This document shows, piece by piece, positions 23,616-32,603 of a stretch of DNA of 64,000 nt (position 1 is its first letter; each line of letters begins with the position of its first letter). The notes beneath the pieces are model-generated. The model was given only the letters and a program-made list of their open reading frames with translations, was not told the origin of the DNA and did not search any database. The DNA lies in NCBI RefSeq assembly GCF_017603825.1, contig NZ_CP072014.1, positions 1,736,001 through 1,800,000 of the forward strand. The letters run 5' to 3'. Made by a program: the position numbers and the translations under genes. This DNA is from Arthrobacter crystallopoietes (GTDB taxonomy: Bacteria; Actinomycetota; Actinomycetes; Actinomycetales; Micrococcaceae).

Positions 23616-24399
23616 TGTCGATCACATCCTGGAATTCTGCATCAAGGGCGGTCGCCATGGCGACAGTTGCCCGCTTGAGCAGGATTTCGCCCTTCACGGC
23701 AGTGGCTTGGGCGGCGGATGACAGGCATCCTGACGCCGGCGTCAGTTCGGGACGCACCGGCAGGACATCGTAGTTCGGCAGTACCGCCGGCGGTGCATCT
23801 TCGACCTGTTCCATCTCCACCTTCTCCGGGTACAGGTGGAGCATGAGGGACGTTTCGAGGACGCCGCCGTGCTCCAAGTCCCAGCCGGTGAAACCATCGG
23901 GGTACAGTTCCGCAATGGTCGCCTCGTCGACGAAGTCCCAGTAGGAAAGCAGCATGACCTTCAGATCGTCGATCCCGGCACGCTGCAGCTCCGTGACGGC
24001 AAGGTCAACGCCTTCATACAAGAACTGGTAGTTCTCGAAATGGCCGTTAATGAAAGCGATTTTCCGGACGCCGTGCCGGGCGAATTCCAGGGTCAGGGTC
24101 CGGGCAATGGAAATGACGGTGGACGCATCCAGGCTGGTGGTGCCGGGAATGTGGTTTCCGCCGCCCGAACGCTGCTGGGACTTGTAGCCATACGTAATGG
24201 GGGCTGCGACCAGTCCGCCAACGGCTTCGGCTACACCGCCTGCCATGGCCCGGGAGAGCAGGACATCCACGTTGAGCGGCATGTGCGGTCCATGCTGTTC
24301 GATGGAGCCGACAGGGACGAGGACGGCCGCCTTGCCGTCCGAAATCTTTTCGCGGTAGGTGAAGGAGTCCAGCTCCTCCATGTAGACACTGTTGCGCAT
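23596..24399 (-). CDS. Creatininase (creatinine amidohydrolase), 267 aa
   Basis: It interconverts creatinine and creatine. The metal and substrate motifs of Pseudomonas creatininase are present almost unchanged: PVGSIEQHGPHMPLNVDVLL (Glu and His metal ligands), YGYKSQQRSGGGNH, PGTTSLD, NGHFENYQF, LSYWDFV and GWDLEHGGVLETSLML. Length equals the family norm. The ATG has GGAGAG just upstream. It follows the creatinase gene after 150 bases that contain a 20-bp perfect hairpin, and overlaps the BCCT gene downstream. Confidence 0.94.
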   Translation of the reverse strand: MRNSVYMEELDSFTYREKISDGKAAVLVPVGSIEQHGPHMPLNVDVLLSRAMAGGVAEAVGGLVAAPITYGYKSQQRSGGGNHIPGTTSLDASTVISIARTLTLEFARHGVRKIAFINGHFENYQFLYEGVDLAVTELQRAGIDDLKVMLLSYWDFVDEATIAELYPDGFTGWDLEHGGVLETSLMLHLYPEKVEMEQVEDAPPAVLPNYDVLPVRPELTPASGCLSSAAQATAVKGEILLKRATVAMATALDAEFQDVIDNDVEQK

Positions 24400-24441
24400 C
24401 GTCTCTCCGATTCGTTGGATGCTGACAGGATGCCCGCCCCC

Positions 24442-24486
24442 TAAACGTGGCTGCCCGCGTGGAATACACGCGGGCAGCCACGTTTA
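24442..24486 (-). other. Perfect 20-bp-arm hairpin between creatinase and creatininase genes
   Basis: The left arm at 24442-24461 begins TAAACGTGGC and the right arm at 24467-24486 ends GCCACGTTTA; all 20 positions pair around a 5-nt loop. It lies 63 bases beyond the creatinase stop. With no real T-run it may act as an attenuator or RNA stabiliser rather than a full terminator, leaving some read-through into creatininase and the transporter. Confidence 0.7.
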
Positions 24487-24549
24487 CGGGGCGAGGATCT
24501 GGGTGCGAAGAGGCGGTGCCGGTCCGGGACCGGCACCGCCCGTGGCAGC

Positions 24550-25806
24550 TTAGGCGTCGATGATGTTGTTGTCGGGGCCGAAGCCGAATTTGGTGATGTT
24601 TTCGACGTTGCCGTTTTCGCCGATGACGAGGATGTCGTGTTCGCGGTAGCCGCCGGCGCCGGGTTCGCCGTCTTGGACGGTGATCATGGGTTCCATGGAG
24701 ACGACCATGCCGGGTTCGAGGACGGTGTCGATGTCTTCGCGCAGTTCCAGGCCTGCTTCGCGGCCGTAGTAGTGGGAGAGGACGCCGAAGGAGTGGCCGT
24801 AGCCGAAGGTGCGGTTCGGGAGCAGGCCGTGGCCGATGTAGATTTCGTTGAGTTCGGCGGCGATGTCCTTGCAGACGGCGCCGGGCTTGATTAGTTCCAG
24901 GCCGCGTTTGTGGACTTCGACGTTGACGTTCCACAGTTCCAGGGAGCGTTCGTCGGGCTGGCCGAGGAAGAGGGTGCGTTCCAGGGCGGTGTAGTAGCCG
25001 GAGGTCATCGGGAAGCAGTTCAGGGAGAGGATGTCGCCGCGCTGGAGTTTGCGGGTGGTGGCCCAGTTGTGGGCGCCGTCGGTGTTGATGCCGGACTGGA
25101 ACCAGACCCAGGTGTCGCGGACTTCCTGTTCGGGGAAGGTGCGGGCGATTTCGTGGACCATGGTTTCGGTGCCGATGAGGGCGACTTCGTATTCGGTGAT
25201 GCCTTCGCGGATGGCGGCTTTGATGGCTTCGCCGCCGAGGTCGCCAATGCGGGCGCCGTGTTTGATGACTTCGATTTCTTCGGCGGATTTGATCATGCGC
25301 TGGCGCATGGCGTCCTGGGAGATGTCGAGCAGTTGCGCGTCGGCGAAGGCGGCCTGGATCTTTTCGCGGGTCATCACGGGCAGGGCGTCGTCTTCGACGC
25401 CGAGGCGGCGGGCGGTGATGCCGCGCTGGCGCAGGGCTTCCTGCAGGCCGTAGTAGAAGTTGTCGCGGCGCCAGTCGGTGTAGACGATGTTTTCGCCGTA
25501 GCTGGTGCGCCAGGGCATGCCGGCGTCGATGTTCGCGGTGATGGTGACGGAGTCGTCGGCGGTGACGACGAGGGCGTAGTTGCGGCCGAAGGTGGTGTAG
25601 AGGAAGTCGGAGTAGTACTTGATGCCGTGGTAGCTGGTGAGGATGACGGCGTCGAGTTCCTTCGCGGCCATGATCCGGCGCAGTCCGGTCAGGCGGCGTT
25701 CGAACTCGGCGTCGGAGAACGTCAGCTTCTGCTTGGTGCCGTTGTGCAGGACCTTCAGGCGCTCGAGTTCGGCGACGGAATTGGCGGGAGCAGCTGCGAT
25801 GGTCAT
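24550..25806 (-). CDS. Creatinase (creatine amidinohydrolase), 418 aa
   Basis: It hydrolyses creatine to sarcosine and urea. The protein has the two-domain pita-bread fold of peptidase M24 but is metal independent. Matches to known creatinases include SYHGIKYYSDFLY, NIDAGMPWR, NIVYTDWRRDN, WFQSGINTDGAHN, GYGHSFGVLSHYYGREAGL (catalytic His in this stretch) and MEPMI with EHDILV. The ATG has AGGAG six bases upstream. Codons are almost uniformly C- or G-ending, more so than in neighbours, which suggests strong expression. First gene of the creatinine operon; its ~220-bp upstream region contains a TTGACG on the minus strand but no convincing complete promoter. Sarcosine oxidase genes are not in the window. 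Confidence 0.94.
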   Translation of the reverse strand: MTIAAAPANSVAELERLKVLHNGTKQKLTFSDAEFERRLTGLRRIMAAKELDAVILTSYHGIKYYSDFLYTTFGRNYALVVTADDSVTITANIDAGMPWRTSYGENIVYTDWRRDNFYYGLQEALRQRGITARRLGVEDDALPVMTREKIQAAFADAQLLDISQDAMRQRMIKSAEEIEVIKHGARIGDLGGEAIKAAIREGITEYEVALIGTETMVHEIARTFPEQEVRDTWVWFQSGINTDGAHNWATTRKLQRGDILSLNCFPMTSGYYTALERTLFLGQPDERSLELWNVNVEVHKRGLELIKPGAVCKDIAAELNEIYIGHGLLPNRTFGYGHSFGVLSHYYGREAGLELREDIDTVLEPGMVVSMEPMITVQDGEPGAGGYREHDILVIGENGNVENITKFGFGPDNNIIDA

Positions 25807-26025
25807 TGAATCTCCTAAAGAATTACGAATTGCGGTACCTAAGCGACTGACAGACAGATGCAGTCGAAAGGTGATTGTGGGAGGCAGCCACGAAACTGCG
25901 ATGTGTTTCCGCTGCCCTTACGGACTAGATTATGTGCCCTGCATCACAAAAAGTATGGGTAGAACGTCAAGGGGTTGCCGTAAACCGGTGGACAGTCTGT
26001 AAAGGACTTTGTCCCCGCCCTCGAA

Positions 26026-26916
26026 TTAGCTCCCGGCAACCGCCGGCTTGGCCCGGGTGGTGAACAGTACGCCCGCAATCACCACGACCGCGCCGAGGAT
26101 CTGCATCGCCGTGATCGTCTCGCCGAGGAGGAAATAGGCGCCCAGCATCGTGCCCACCGGCAGGAAGTTCAGGTACACGGAGGCCTGCGAAGCACCCAGG
26201 ATTGCCACAGCACGGTTGTAGAGGATCAGCGCCACCACTGAGGGAAAGACGCCCAGGTAGACCAGCCCCCACCAATGCCCGCTGCTGTCCAGTTCCGGCA
26301 CGCCTAGGATCAGCCACTCACCCACCACAAACGGGAGCAGCATCAGCACGGACAGCCCGGTCATGACCAGTACCGAGCCGTAGGACGGGAACAGGTGCAG
26401 GTACTTCCGCACGCCGATCGAGTACAAAGACCAACTGGCCACGGCGCCGACCATCAGCGCGTCGCCGGCATTCCAACCCAGATCGCCGAGCTGGAAGACC
26501 TGCCCTTCCAGTACCACCCAGACCGACCCGAAGAGCGAAAGCGCCACCCCGAAAAGCTGGATCCACCGCAGTTTCTCCCGCAGCAGCCAGGCACTGAGCG
26601 CCACCGTCACCGCCGGGATGGCCGCCTCCAGCACCGAAACGTTGGTAGCCGAGGTGAACTGCAACGCGGCATACAGGAACGTGGTGAAGGCAGCCACTCC
26701 GGTGACCGTCATGAACAGCAGCGGCTTGAAATGCTGCCGGAACAGCGGGGCGGCCTGCCGCGCGCCGCGGTACCCGAACGGCAGCAGGACCACGAACGCA
26801 ATGGCAACCCGCAGGAACGCGATGGTGAAGGGCGGCAGGTCGGCCAGCGCCTTGCCCACAAGAATGTTTCCCGAATAAAAAACCACCACGAGGATGCACA
26901 TCAGGTAGGCGCGCAT
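26026..26916 (-). CDS. EamA/DMT-family metabolite exporter, 296 aa
   Basis: Ten predicted membrane helices in two EamA repeats: the first has YSGNILVGKALADLPPFTIAFLRV, the second WSLYSIGVRKYL and YLNFLPVGTMLGAYFLLGE. The start was set at ATG 26914-26916 with GAGGA six bases upstream; the frame extends upstream but overlaps the divergent oxidoreductase gene. A membrane permease for amino acids or other small metabolites; no substrate can be assigned. Confidence 0.85.
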   Translation of the reverse strand: MRAYLMCILVVVFYSGNILVGKALADLPPFTIAFLRVAIAFVVLLPFGYRGARQAAPLFRQHFKPLLFMTVTGVAAFTTFLYAALQFTSATNVSVLEAAIPAVTVALSAWLLREKLRWIQLFGVALSLFGSVWVVLEGQVFQLGDLGWNAGDALMVGAVASWSLYSIGVRKYLHLFPSYGSVLVMTGLSVLMLLPFVVGEWLILGVPELDSSGHWWGLVYLGVFPSVVALILYNRAVAILGASQASVYLNFLPVGTMLGAYFLLGETITAMQILGAVVVIAGVLFTTRAKPAVAGS

Positions 26917-27011
26917 CACGTGTCCTCTATGATCAGCAGCAAGGGGCAACCTCAGCATCGCCCGTTGCCGCCGTCCGCGCCAAATCGTTCCAGCCGAAAG
27001 GGGCATGACCA

Positions 27012-27779
27012 GTGGCATCAGTACTGCTGACCGGCGGAACCGGAGCCCTCGGCCGGGCCGTCGAACCTGCCTTGCTCGAGCACGGCCACACGGTCCGGAT
27101 CCTCAGCCGCCACGAACAGCCGGCCGGACGCGAGCCGGGCACCTGGGCACGCGGCGACCTGCACACCGGGGACGGCATCGACGCGGCCGTCGACGGCGTC
27201 GAGACGATCATCCACTGTGCAACTTCCAACGGCCGCGGCGACATCGTCGGTACCGAAAACCTCATCGCAGCGGCCCGCAAGGCAAGCAACCCGCACCTAA
27301 TCTATGTCTCGATCGTCGGCGTGGACAGCATTCCGATGTTCTACTACCGGGCCAAATTCGAAGCCGAGCAGCGTGTCGAAACCTCCGCTCTGCCGTGGAC
27401 CATCCTGCGCGCCACCCAGTTCCACAAACTCGTCTTCGCCCTGTTCGCCGCCCAACGCCGGCTGCCGCTGGTCTTCGCCCCGGACCTCCTCTTCCAGCCC
27501 ATTGACGTCCGCGATGTCGCAGTGCACCTGGCGGAACTGGCAGCCGCCGGTCCAGCCGCCAGGGTTCCGGACATCGGCGGCCCCGAAATACTCTCTGCCG
27601 AAGAAATCGCCCGCCTGACCCTCGAATCCCTCGGCGTACGACGGCGGGTGGTTCCGTTGCGTTTCCCCGGCAGGATGTTTGCTGCGCTCAAATCGGGCAA
27701 CAACCTCGTTCCCGGCAATCGTGCTGGAAAGCGGACCTTCGCCGAGTTCGCCGCCGAGCAGGTGACTGCCGGTCCGTAA
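27012..27779 (+). CDS. NAD(P)-binding SDR/NmrA-like protein, 255 aa
   Basis: An atypical short-chain dehydrogenase. GTG start with AAAGGGG nine bases upstream. The Rossmann motif is LLTGGTGALGRAV (GxxGxxG) at residues 5-17, followed by HTVRILSRHEQ, which suggests NADP preference through the Arg. VSIVGVDSIPMFYYRAKFEAE supplies a tyrosine and lysine near the classical YxxxK position; WTILRATQFHKL and QPIDVRDVA are typical of NmrA-like proteins. Divergent from the EamA transporter with 95 bases between. Its reaction is unknown. Confidence 0.85.
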   Translation: MASVLLTGGTGALGRAVEPALLEHGHTVRILSRHEQPAGREPGTWARGDLHTGDGIDAAVDGVETIIHCATSNGRGDIVGTENLIAAARKASNPHLIYVSIVGVDSIPMFYYRAKFEAEQRVETSALPWTILRATQFHKLVFALFAAQRRLPLVFAPDLLFQPIDVRDVAVHLAELAAAGPAARVPDIGGPEILSAEEIARLTLESLGVRRRVVPLRFPGRMFAALKSGNNLVPGNRAGKRTFAEFAAEQVTAGP

Positions 27780-27867
27780 TCCGAAAAGCCCGCCGCGGAC
27801 GTTGCCCCCCATAGTTCAGATTGTGCCGGCCCAGACCTTTTAGGACTGATCAACCCGAAGGAGAATG

Positions 27868-29007
27868 ATGATCGCAGCCATCCTGCACGCTGCCATGCCA
27901 CCCGGACAGCCCGGCGGGACAGGGGCAACGCGCTATGCCGAGTCAAAGCCCCTGGTCATTGAAGAACTGGAGCGGCCCGACCCCCGCGCTGGCGAGCTGG
28001 GCGTGTCCATTACGTATTCGAGCCTCTGCCATTCGGACCTTTCCGTCGTCGATGGTTCGCGCGTCCGTCCACTGCCGATGGCGCTGGGTCACGAGGCGGT
28101 GGGGCGGGTAGTTACCGTGGGCGAGGGCGTCAACGACGTCAAAGAGGGAGACCACGTGGTGCTGGTTTTTGTCCCCAGCTGCGGCAGTTGCCGTGCCTGT
28201 GCCACCGGCCGGCCCGCCCTCTGCCACCGTGCCGCCGAAACCAACGGCTCCGGCGACCTGCTGCACGGCGAAGCCTTGCTGAAGACCGCTGAGGGGAAGC
28301 GGATCAACCACCATCTGGGCGTTTCCGCCTTCGCCGATTACGCCGTAGTTGCCCGCGAATCCGTCGTCGTAATCAACGATGATGTACCGGACACGGTGGC
28401 GGCGATGTTTGGCTGCGCAGTGCTGACGGGCATGGGCGCAGTGCTCAATACGGCTGCGGTCCAGGCCGGGCAGTCTGTTGCGGTGTTCGGCCTCGGCGCC
28501 GTGGGACTCTCGGCGGTCATGGCGGCATCCTTGGCCGGGGCCAGCGACATCATTGCCATTGATCCGAATCCGGGCAAACACCAGCTGGCACTGGACTGCG
28601 GGGCCACGGCCGTGGGAACGCCGGACGACGCTGCAGCGCTGATCGCCGTAGCGACCGGCGACGGCGTCGACGTCGTGGTGGAAGCGGTAGGATCCGCCAA
28701 GGTCATCGCCTCCTGCCTGGAGCACGTCACCCGCGGCGGCGCCGTGGTCTCCGTCGGCCTGCCCCACCCCTCGGCAGAACTGACGGTCCCGGCCCTGCAG
28801 TTCGCCGGGGCGGGCAAGCGGCTGCTGGGCTCCTACATGGGCGACGCGGTGCCGGAGCGCGACATTCCGCTGTACCTGGAACACTGGCGGGCGGGAAAGC
28901 TGCCCGTGGAGCTGCTTTACACAGACACCAAACCGTTGCGCGAGATCAACGAAGGGTTGGACGCGCTGGCCTCGGGGCAGGTGGTCCGCCGCCTCTTCCA
29001 GGCATGA
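27868..29007 (+). CDS. Zinc-dependent alcohol dehydrogenase, 379 aa
   Basis: A medium-chain dehydrogenase. Catalytic zinc ligands appear in SSLCHSDL and ALGHEAVG; the structural zinc site is CGSCRACATGRPALC. The nucleotide fold has SVAVFGLGAVGLSAV, and ALDCGATAV, AVGSAKVIASCLEHVTRGG and GSYMGD are typical. GGAG is followed by two consecutive ATGs at 27865 and 27868; the second has the better spacing (four bases). The sequence is of the longer class that includes aryl-alcohol and S-hydroxymethyl dehydrogenases. It follows the SDR gene after 88 bases on the same strand, so the two may be co-transcribed. Confidence 0.9.
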   Translation: MIAAILHAAMPPGQPGGTGATRYAESKPLVIEELERPDPRAGELGVSITYSSLCHSDLSVVDGSRVRPLPMALGHEAVGRVVTVGEGVNDVKEGDHVVLVFVPSCGSCRACATGRPALCHRAAETNGSGDLLHGEALLKTAEGKRINHHLGVSAFADYAVVARESVVVINDDVPDTVAAMFGCAVLTGMGAVLNTAAVQAGQSVAVFGLGAVGLSAVMAASLAGASDIIAIDPNPGKHQLALDCGATAVGTPDDAAALIAVATGDGVDVVVEAVGSAKVIASCLEHVTRGGAVVSVGLPHPSAELTVPALQFAGAGKRLLGSYMGDAVPERDIPLYLEHWRAGKLPVELLYTDTKPLREINEGLDALASGQVVRRLFQA

Positions 29008-29014
29008 CCGCTGC

Positions 29015-30286
29015 CTAGAAACCCCTCGCCACCGCGGCGGCCGCCCGGAGCCAGGCGCGCTGGGTCGCCGGCTGCAGGGCGTTGAACCGGATGGGCCCGT
29101 TGACCAGCGCCGGGTCGTACGGAATGCGGACTACCTCGCGGACGAATTCGCGGAAACCGGTTTCGATCCGGTCCGCCTCGATCTTCGCGCGCTTGCGGGC
29201 CTCGCCGGTCATGCCGCGGCCGGCGTCAGTCGATTCGGACACAATAACGACGGCGTTGCGCGCCAGCTCCGCTTCATGGTCACCGCGTGCCGCGAGGGTC
29301 TGCAGGGTCAGGCGCGCAGCCTCGGCGCGGTCCTCCATCGCGGTCACCGGCACCACGAGCTGGTTGGTGTGGTCGATCATCCGGCGCCAGTTGGCGGAGC
29401 GGGAAGTGTTCCCCGAGTCCATCACGATCAGCCGGTAGTATTTGCAGGCCACCCGGTGCGCGATGTCCACTTCCTCCGCGGTCACCTCGTGGTCGCCTTC
29501 TTCATTCTCGTCCGAACGCAGCACGTCGAACTTGTCCGCCGCCTGGTGATGGACGTAGTGGGCAAGATCGGCAGCGTTGGATTCGGGGGAGAGCAGCTTG
29601 CTGGACGAGTCCACCAGATCCAGCACGCTCGAGGCATGCGGGCCCTGCTCGGTGCGCCAGCCCAGCGTGCCCTGGGACTCGTTGTTGTCCCACGCCAGCA
29701 CCGGCCCGCCGCCGTAGCGGGCCAGAATGGCGCTGAGCATGACCACGGTGGGGGTCTTGTTGGCCCCGCCCTTGCGATTGACGACGGCTACGGTCCGCGG
29801 CCCCGGCCAATGCTGGCTGACGAGCTGCACGTCGGCACGCTCGGCCAGCTCTTCCTTGGACGGTTCCACCCGCAGGCCCATTTTCGCCAGCACGCCCCGC
29901 CAGCCCTTGGTGGCCGGCTCCTTGGCCGAACCCGTGACCAGGAAAGACGTCTCCCGAAGATCCCGCCGGCGCCGGGCTTGCACGCCCTCCTGCGGCTGGG
30001 GCTCCTGCTCGCTGCCCGTGGCGCGCGGCTCCTGGATGCCGCCCGCAACCCTGGGCGCGGCGGCCGCACCATCCGCCGGTTTCACCCAATTTGGCGGGGG
30101 AGCGGCCTGCAGATAGCCCGCCTCCCGGGAGGACACCGGTTCGCCGTCGTTCTGCTGCCTGCGCAACCGCCGGCTGGGCGGCTGGAATTCGTCCGCGCCG
30201 GTTGTGTCCGGATCAGAACGTTCTCCGGCATCGTTGGTCCGATTGGGCGCATCAGCTGCCGGAAAGTCCGGAACTTGCCTGGTCAT
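29015..30286 (-). CDS. MinD/ParA-like ATPase with disordered N-terminus, 423 aa
   Basis: About 130 N-terminal residues are polar and low in complexity (Pro, Gln, Arg, Glu), followed by a deviant Walker A ATPase domain: VAVVNRKGGANKTPTVV (KGGxxKT with the signature lysine), LAWDNNESQGTLGW for switch I, and LIVMDSGNTSRSANW for Walker B. This matches ParA/MinD/BcsQ-type and type VII secretion-associated EspI-like ATPases. No parB, parS or ESX genes are nearby, so a role in positioning or secretion cannot be chosen. It converges on the alcohol dehydrogenase gene with seven bases between the stops. Confidence 0.82.
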   Translation of the reverse strand: MTRQVPDFPAADAPNRTNDAGERSDPDTTGADEFQPPSRRLRRQQNDGEPVSSREAGYLQAAPPPNWVKPADGAAAAPRVAGGIQEPRATGSEQEPQPQEGVQARRRRDLRETSFLVTGSAKEPATKGWRGVLAKMGLRVEPSKEELAERADVQLVSQHWPGPRTVAVVNRKGGANKTPTVVMLSAILARYGGGPVLAWDNNESQGTLGWRTEQGPHASSVLDLVDSSSKLLSPESNAADLAHYVHHQAADKFDVLRSDENEEGDHEVTAEEVDIAHRVACKYYRLIVMDSGNTSRSANWRRMIDHTNQLVVPVTAMEDRAEAARLTLQTLAARGDHEAELARNAVVIVSESTDAGRGMTGEARKRAKIEADRIETGFREFVREVVRIPYDPALVNGPIRFNALQPATQRAWLRAAAAVARGF

Positions 30287-30424
30287 AGCCGTCCTATCAT
30301 CCGGGGAGGTGAAATGATTTACTACTGATCATCTCCGGCCAGCTTCAGATGAACAAATGAAAACGGCACGAATGAAGCATCTGTGGATAGTTCTGCCCAT
30401 GCGGGCCCGGCGGGTTTGCGGCGC

Positions 30425-31183
30425 TTACTGCCCGTTGTCGCCGAGTTCGTAGCGGTACGTGCGGGCGCGCATGCCATCCCGGGTGGGATGCTCGTCCACC
30501 GCGCTCCAGTTGAGGCGCTCATAGAAGGGCGCCGCATTGCCTTCGCCGAGCAGCGTGACCAACTCCGCCCGCGCGGCGCCTGCTGTCCGCGCATCTTCCA
30601 GGAACCGGCTGATCAGTTCCTGGCCGGCACCGGTGCCCCGGGCTGCGGGGTCAACGGCAATCGCAGTAACGACGGCGATCTGCCCGCCGGACGTAGCGTT
30701 GGCCGTAGTGCCGGCCGTTGCGCGGGACGCGGCGTGGGACTCAGCGCCGGCTGCAGCGCCGGCGGCCGGGCCGGCGCCGGGGGTGCGATGCAACTTCGGG
30801 GTGAGGATGCGCTTGAGGTAGGCCCGCCCGCGGGTACGGACGAAATGGGCGCCGAGCCGGGGCCGCTGGGCCAAAGCCAGCAACCCTGCCAAGGCAAGAC
30901 GGACGCGGTGGCGGCGAACGACGTCGTCAATATGGCGGAACTGATCGGTGGAGCCCACGAGGAAGCCGACGGCCTGCGTGCCCTGGGCATCAACGCGCTC
31001 GGCAACCAGTGCGACGCCAAAGGGCGAGTCCAGGAAGCTCGCATGCCAGCGGCGGACAAAGCGCTCGCCCATCTGCGGGAACAGCCCATCGGGCACGTAA
31101 CGGCACTGCCAGGCCGCCATGGTGGTGAGGTCGGTCGGCGTGGCCGGGCGCACGGTTACGCTCGGAACGTCTGGGGCAGGCAA
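30425..31183 (-). CDS. GNAT N-acetyltransferase, 252 aa
   Basis: I chose the TTG at 31181-31183 because AGGAG lies five bases upstream; a longer reading to GTG 31255 has its ribosome site immediately adjacent. The N-terminal part has MAAWQCRYVPDGLFPQMG, then an Ala/Gly-rich insertion of about 35 residues near residue 155, then the acetyl-CoA motif AIAVDPAARGTGAGQELI and the NAAPFYERLNW motif of GNAT proteins. The insertion splits strands beta-3 and beta-4 and is likely a loop. Substrate unknown. Confidence 0.8.
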   Translation of the reverse strand: MPAPDVPSVTVRPATPTDLTTMAAWQCRYVPDGLFPQMGERFVRRWHASFLDSPFGVALVAERVDAQGTQAVGFLVGSTDQFRHIDDVVRRHRVRLALAGLLALAQRPRLGAHFVRTRGRAYLKRILTPKLHRTPGAGPAAGAAAGAESHAASRATAGTTANATSGGQIAVVTAIAVDPAARGTGAGQELISRFLEDARTAGAARAELVTLLGEGNAAPFYERLNWSAVDEHPTRDGMRARTYRYELGDNGQ

Positions 31184-31470
31184 ATTAACTCCTGGGACGG
31201 GGAGGTGGCCAGCACCGAACGCGGTTGTATCAATTGTCGACTGCAGACGGTCCACTCCTCTTTCTTTGATGACGTCTCATCTAATGTCTGTGCACAGTGT
31301 AAACGACCAACCTTTCCGCAAACTGACAGGCTGGGCCAGACCGCCCGCGGACCCTGGGCCCACACGCCCCTCCCCAAGCGGCCCGCCCGCTCCTAGACTT
31401 AACGCTTGGGGCGTGGACCGCCCGCGCCTTTCAGTAATCGGGTTCATTTACCAGAATGCAGGTGAGCGCA

Positions 31471-31863
31471 ATGACCGGACGTGTAGTGCATTTCGAGATT
31501 CCCGCGGAAGACGAAGAACGGGCAAGGAACTTTTACAACGCGGCCTTCGGCTGGAACATCCAGCCTATGCCGGAAATGAATTACAACATGGTCATGACCA
31601 CGCCGACGGATGACCAGGGCATGCCGAGCGAACCGGGCGCGATCAACGGCGGTATGTTCCGGCGCGAAGGTGAGTTGAAGACACCTATTATTACGCTCGA
31701 CGTCGAGGACATCGATGCTGCGCTGGAGAAGGTGGGCAGCCTGGGCGGGTCCACGGTGGAAGCCAAAATGGCCGTCGGCGACATGGGGTTCGCGGCCTAC
31801 TTCCGGGACAGCGAGGGGAATCTGATGGGGCTGTGGCAAACAGCCGCGCCCTCCGGCGGATAG
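31471..31863 (+). CDS. VOC-family (glyoxalase/bleomycin-resistance-like) protein, 130 aa
   Basis: A single VOC domain formed of two beta-alpha-beta-beta-beta units: GRVVHFEIPAEDEERARNFY with FGWNIQPM, and PIITLDVEDIDAALEKV ending in GFAAYFRDSEGN with LMGLWQ. The metal positions (His near residue 8, Glu at 9 or in the last strand) are in place. AGGTGAG precedes the ATG by five bases. Members include metal-dependent isomerases, dioxygenases and drug-binding proteins; no specific role can be given. Confidence 0.87.
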   Translation: MTGRVVHFEIPAEDEERARNFYNAAFGWNIQPMPEMNYNMVMTTPTDDQGMPSEPGAINGGMFRREGELKTPIITLDVEDIDAALEKVGSLGGSTVEAKMAVGDMGFAAYFRDSEGNLMGLWQTAAPSGG

Positions 31864-31973
31864 CACGGCTAAGCAGGTGGGACGCGGGTAAACGCGGGTG
31901 GAACGCGCCGGGCTTAAGGGGCAATCCGGCGGTTGCCCTTGCGGGAACTGCCACGAATGGCAGAATCGCACTC

Positions 31974-32528
31974 ATGAAGCTCCACCTGCCGCTCGCATGG
32001 CCCGCAGCGCCGCCATCGCACGCCGGCGTGGTGCTCCGCCCGTTCCGCGACTCCGACGCACACCTCGCCGCCGAGCTCACACAGGATCCATACATTCGGC
32101 TGATCAGCACCATTCCGGCCAGGCCCACCGCGGAAGAAGCGATGGAGTGGATCCTGCACCAGAACGGGCGCTTCACCGAGGGGATGGGCTACTCCTTCGC
32201 CATTGCCGACGCCGCGACGGACCGGGCGCTCGGCCAGATCGGCATGTGGCTGAAAGCGGTAGAAACAGGAAGAGCGACAGCGGGTTACCTGGTTGCGCCG
32301 TCGGCACGCGGACGAGGCGTGGGCGCTGCGGCACTGACCGCGCTCACCGCCTTCGCCTGGACTCTGCCAGTCCTGCACCGCGTGGAGCTGTACATCGAAC
32401 CGTGGAACACCGGTTCCATCCGCACGGCCGAAGCCGCCGGCTACCAGCGCGAAGGACTGCTGCGCAGCCACCAGAGCATCGGCGGTGAGCGTCGGGACAT
32501 GCTGCTCTACGCCGCCATCCGGTCCTAG
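31974..32528 (+). CDS. RimJ/RimL-type GNAT acetyltransferase, 184 aa
   Basis: A ribosomal-protein-alanine acetyltransferase-like GNAT: VVLRPFRDSD at the start, AGYLVAPSARGRGVGAAAL as the acetyl-CoA loop, and RVELYIEPWNTGSIRTAEAAGYQREG as the closing motif of the RimJ/RimL group. In these, targets are N-terminal amines of proteins or small molecules. It follows the VOC gene on the same strand after 110 bases. Confidence 0.87.
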   Translation: MKLHLPLAWPAAPPSHAGVVLRPFRDSDAHLAAELTQDPYIRLISTIPARPTAEEAMEWILHQNGRFTEGMGYSFAIADAATDRALGQIGMWLKAVETGRATAGYLVAPSARGRGVGAAALTALTAFAWTLPVLHRVELYIEPWNTGSIRTAEAAGYQREGLLRSHQSIGGERRDMLLYAAIRS

Positions 32529-32603
32529 GGCTCCGGCCTAAGGAACCCCCGACCTAGCCAGGTCCGGCGGCCGTAGTGTCCAGGGCCGGGTGCTACCTCC
32601 GCC

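Noticed and set aside
31184-31255. Longer start for the acetyltransferase at GTG 31255
   Set aside because: Its GAGGA lies directly against the GTG with no spacing, whereas TTG 31183 has AGGAG five bases upstream.
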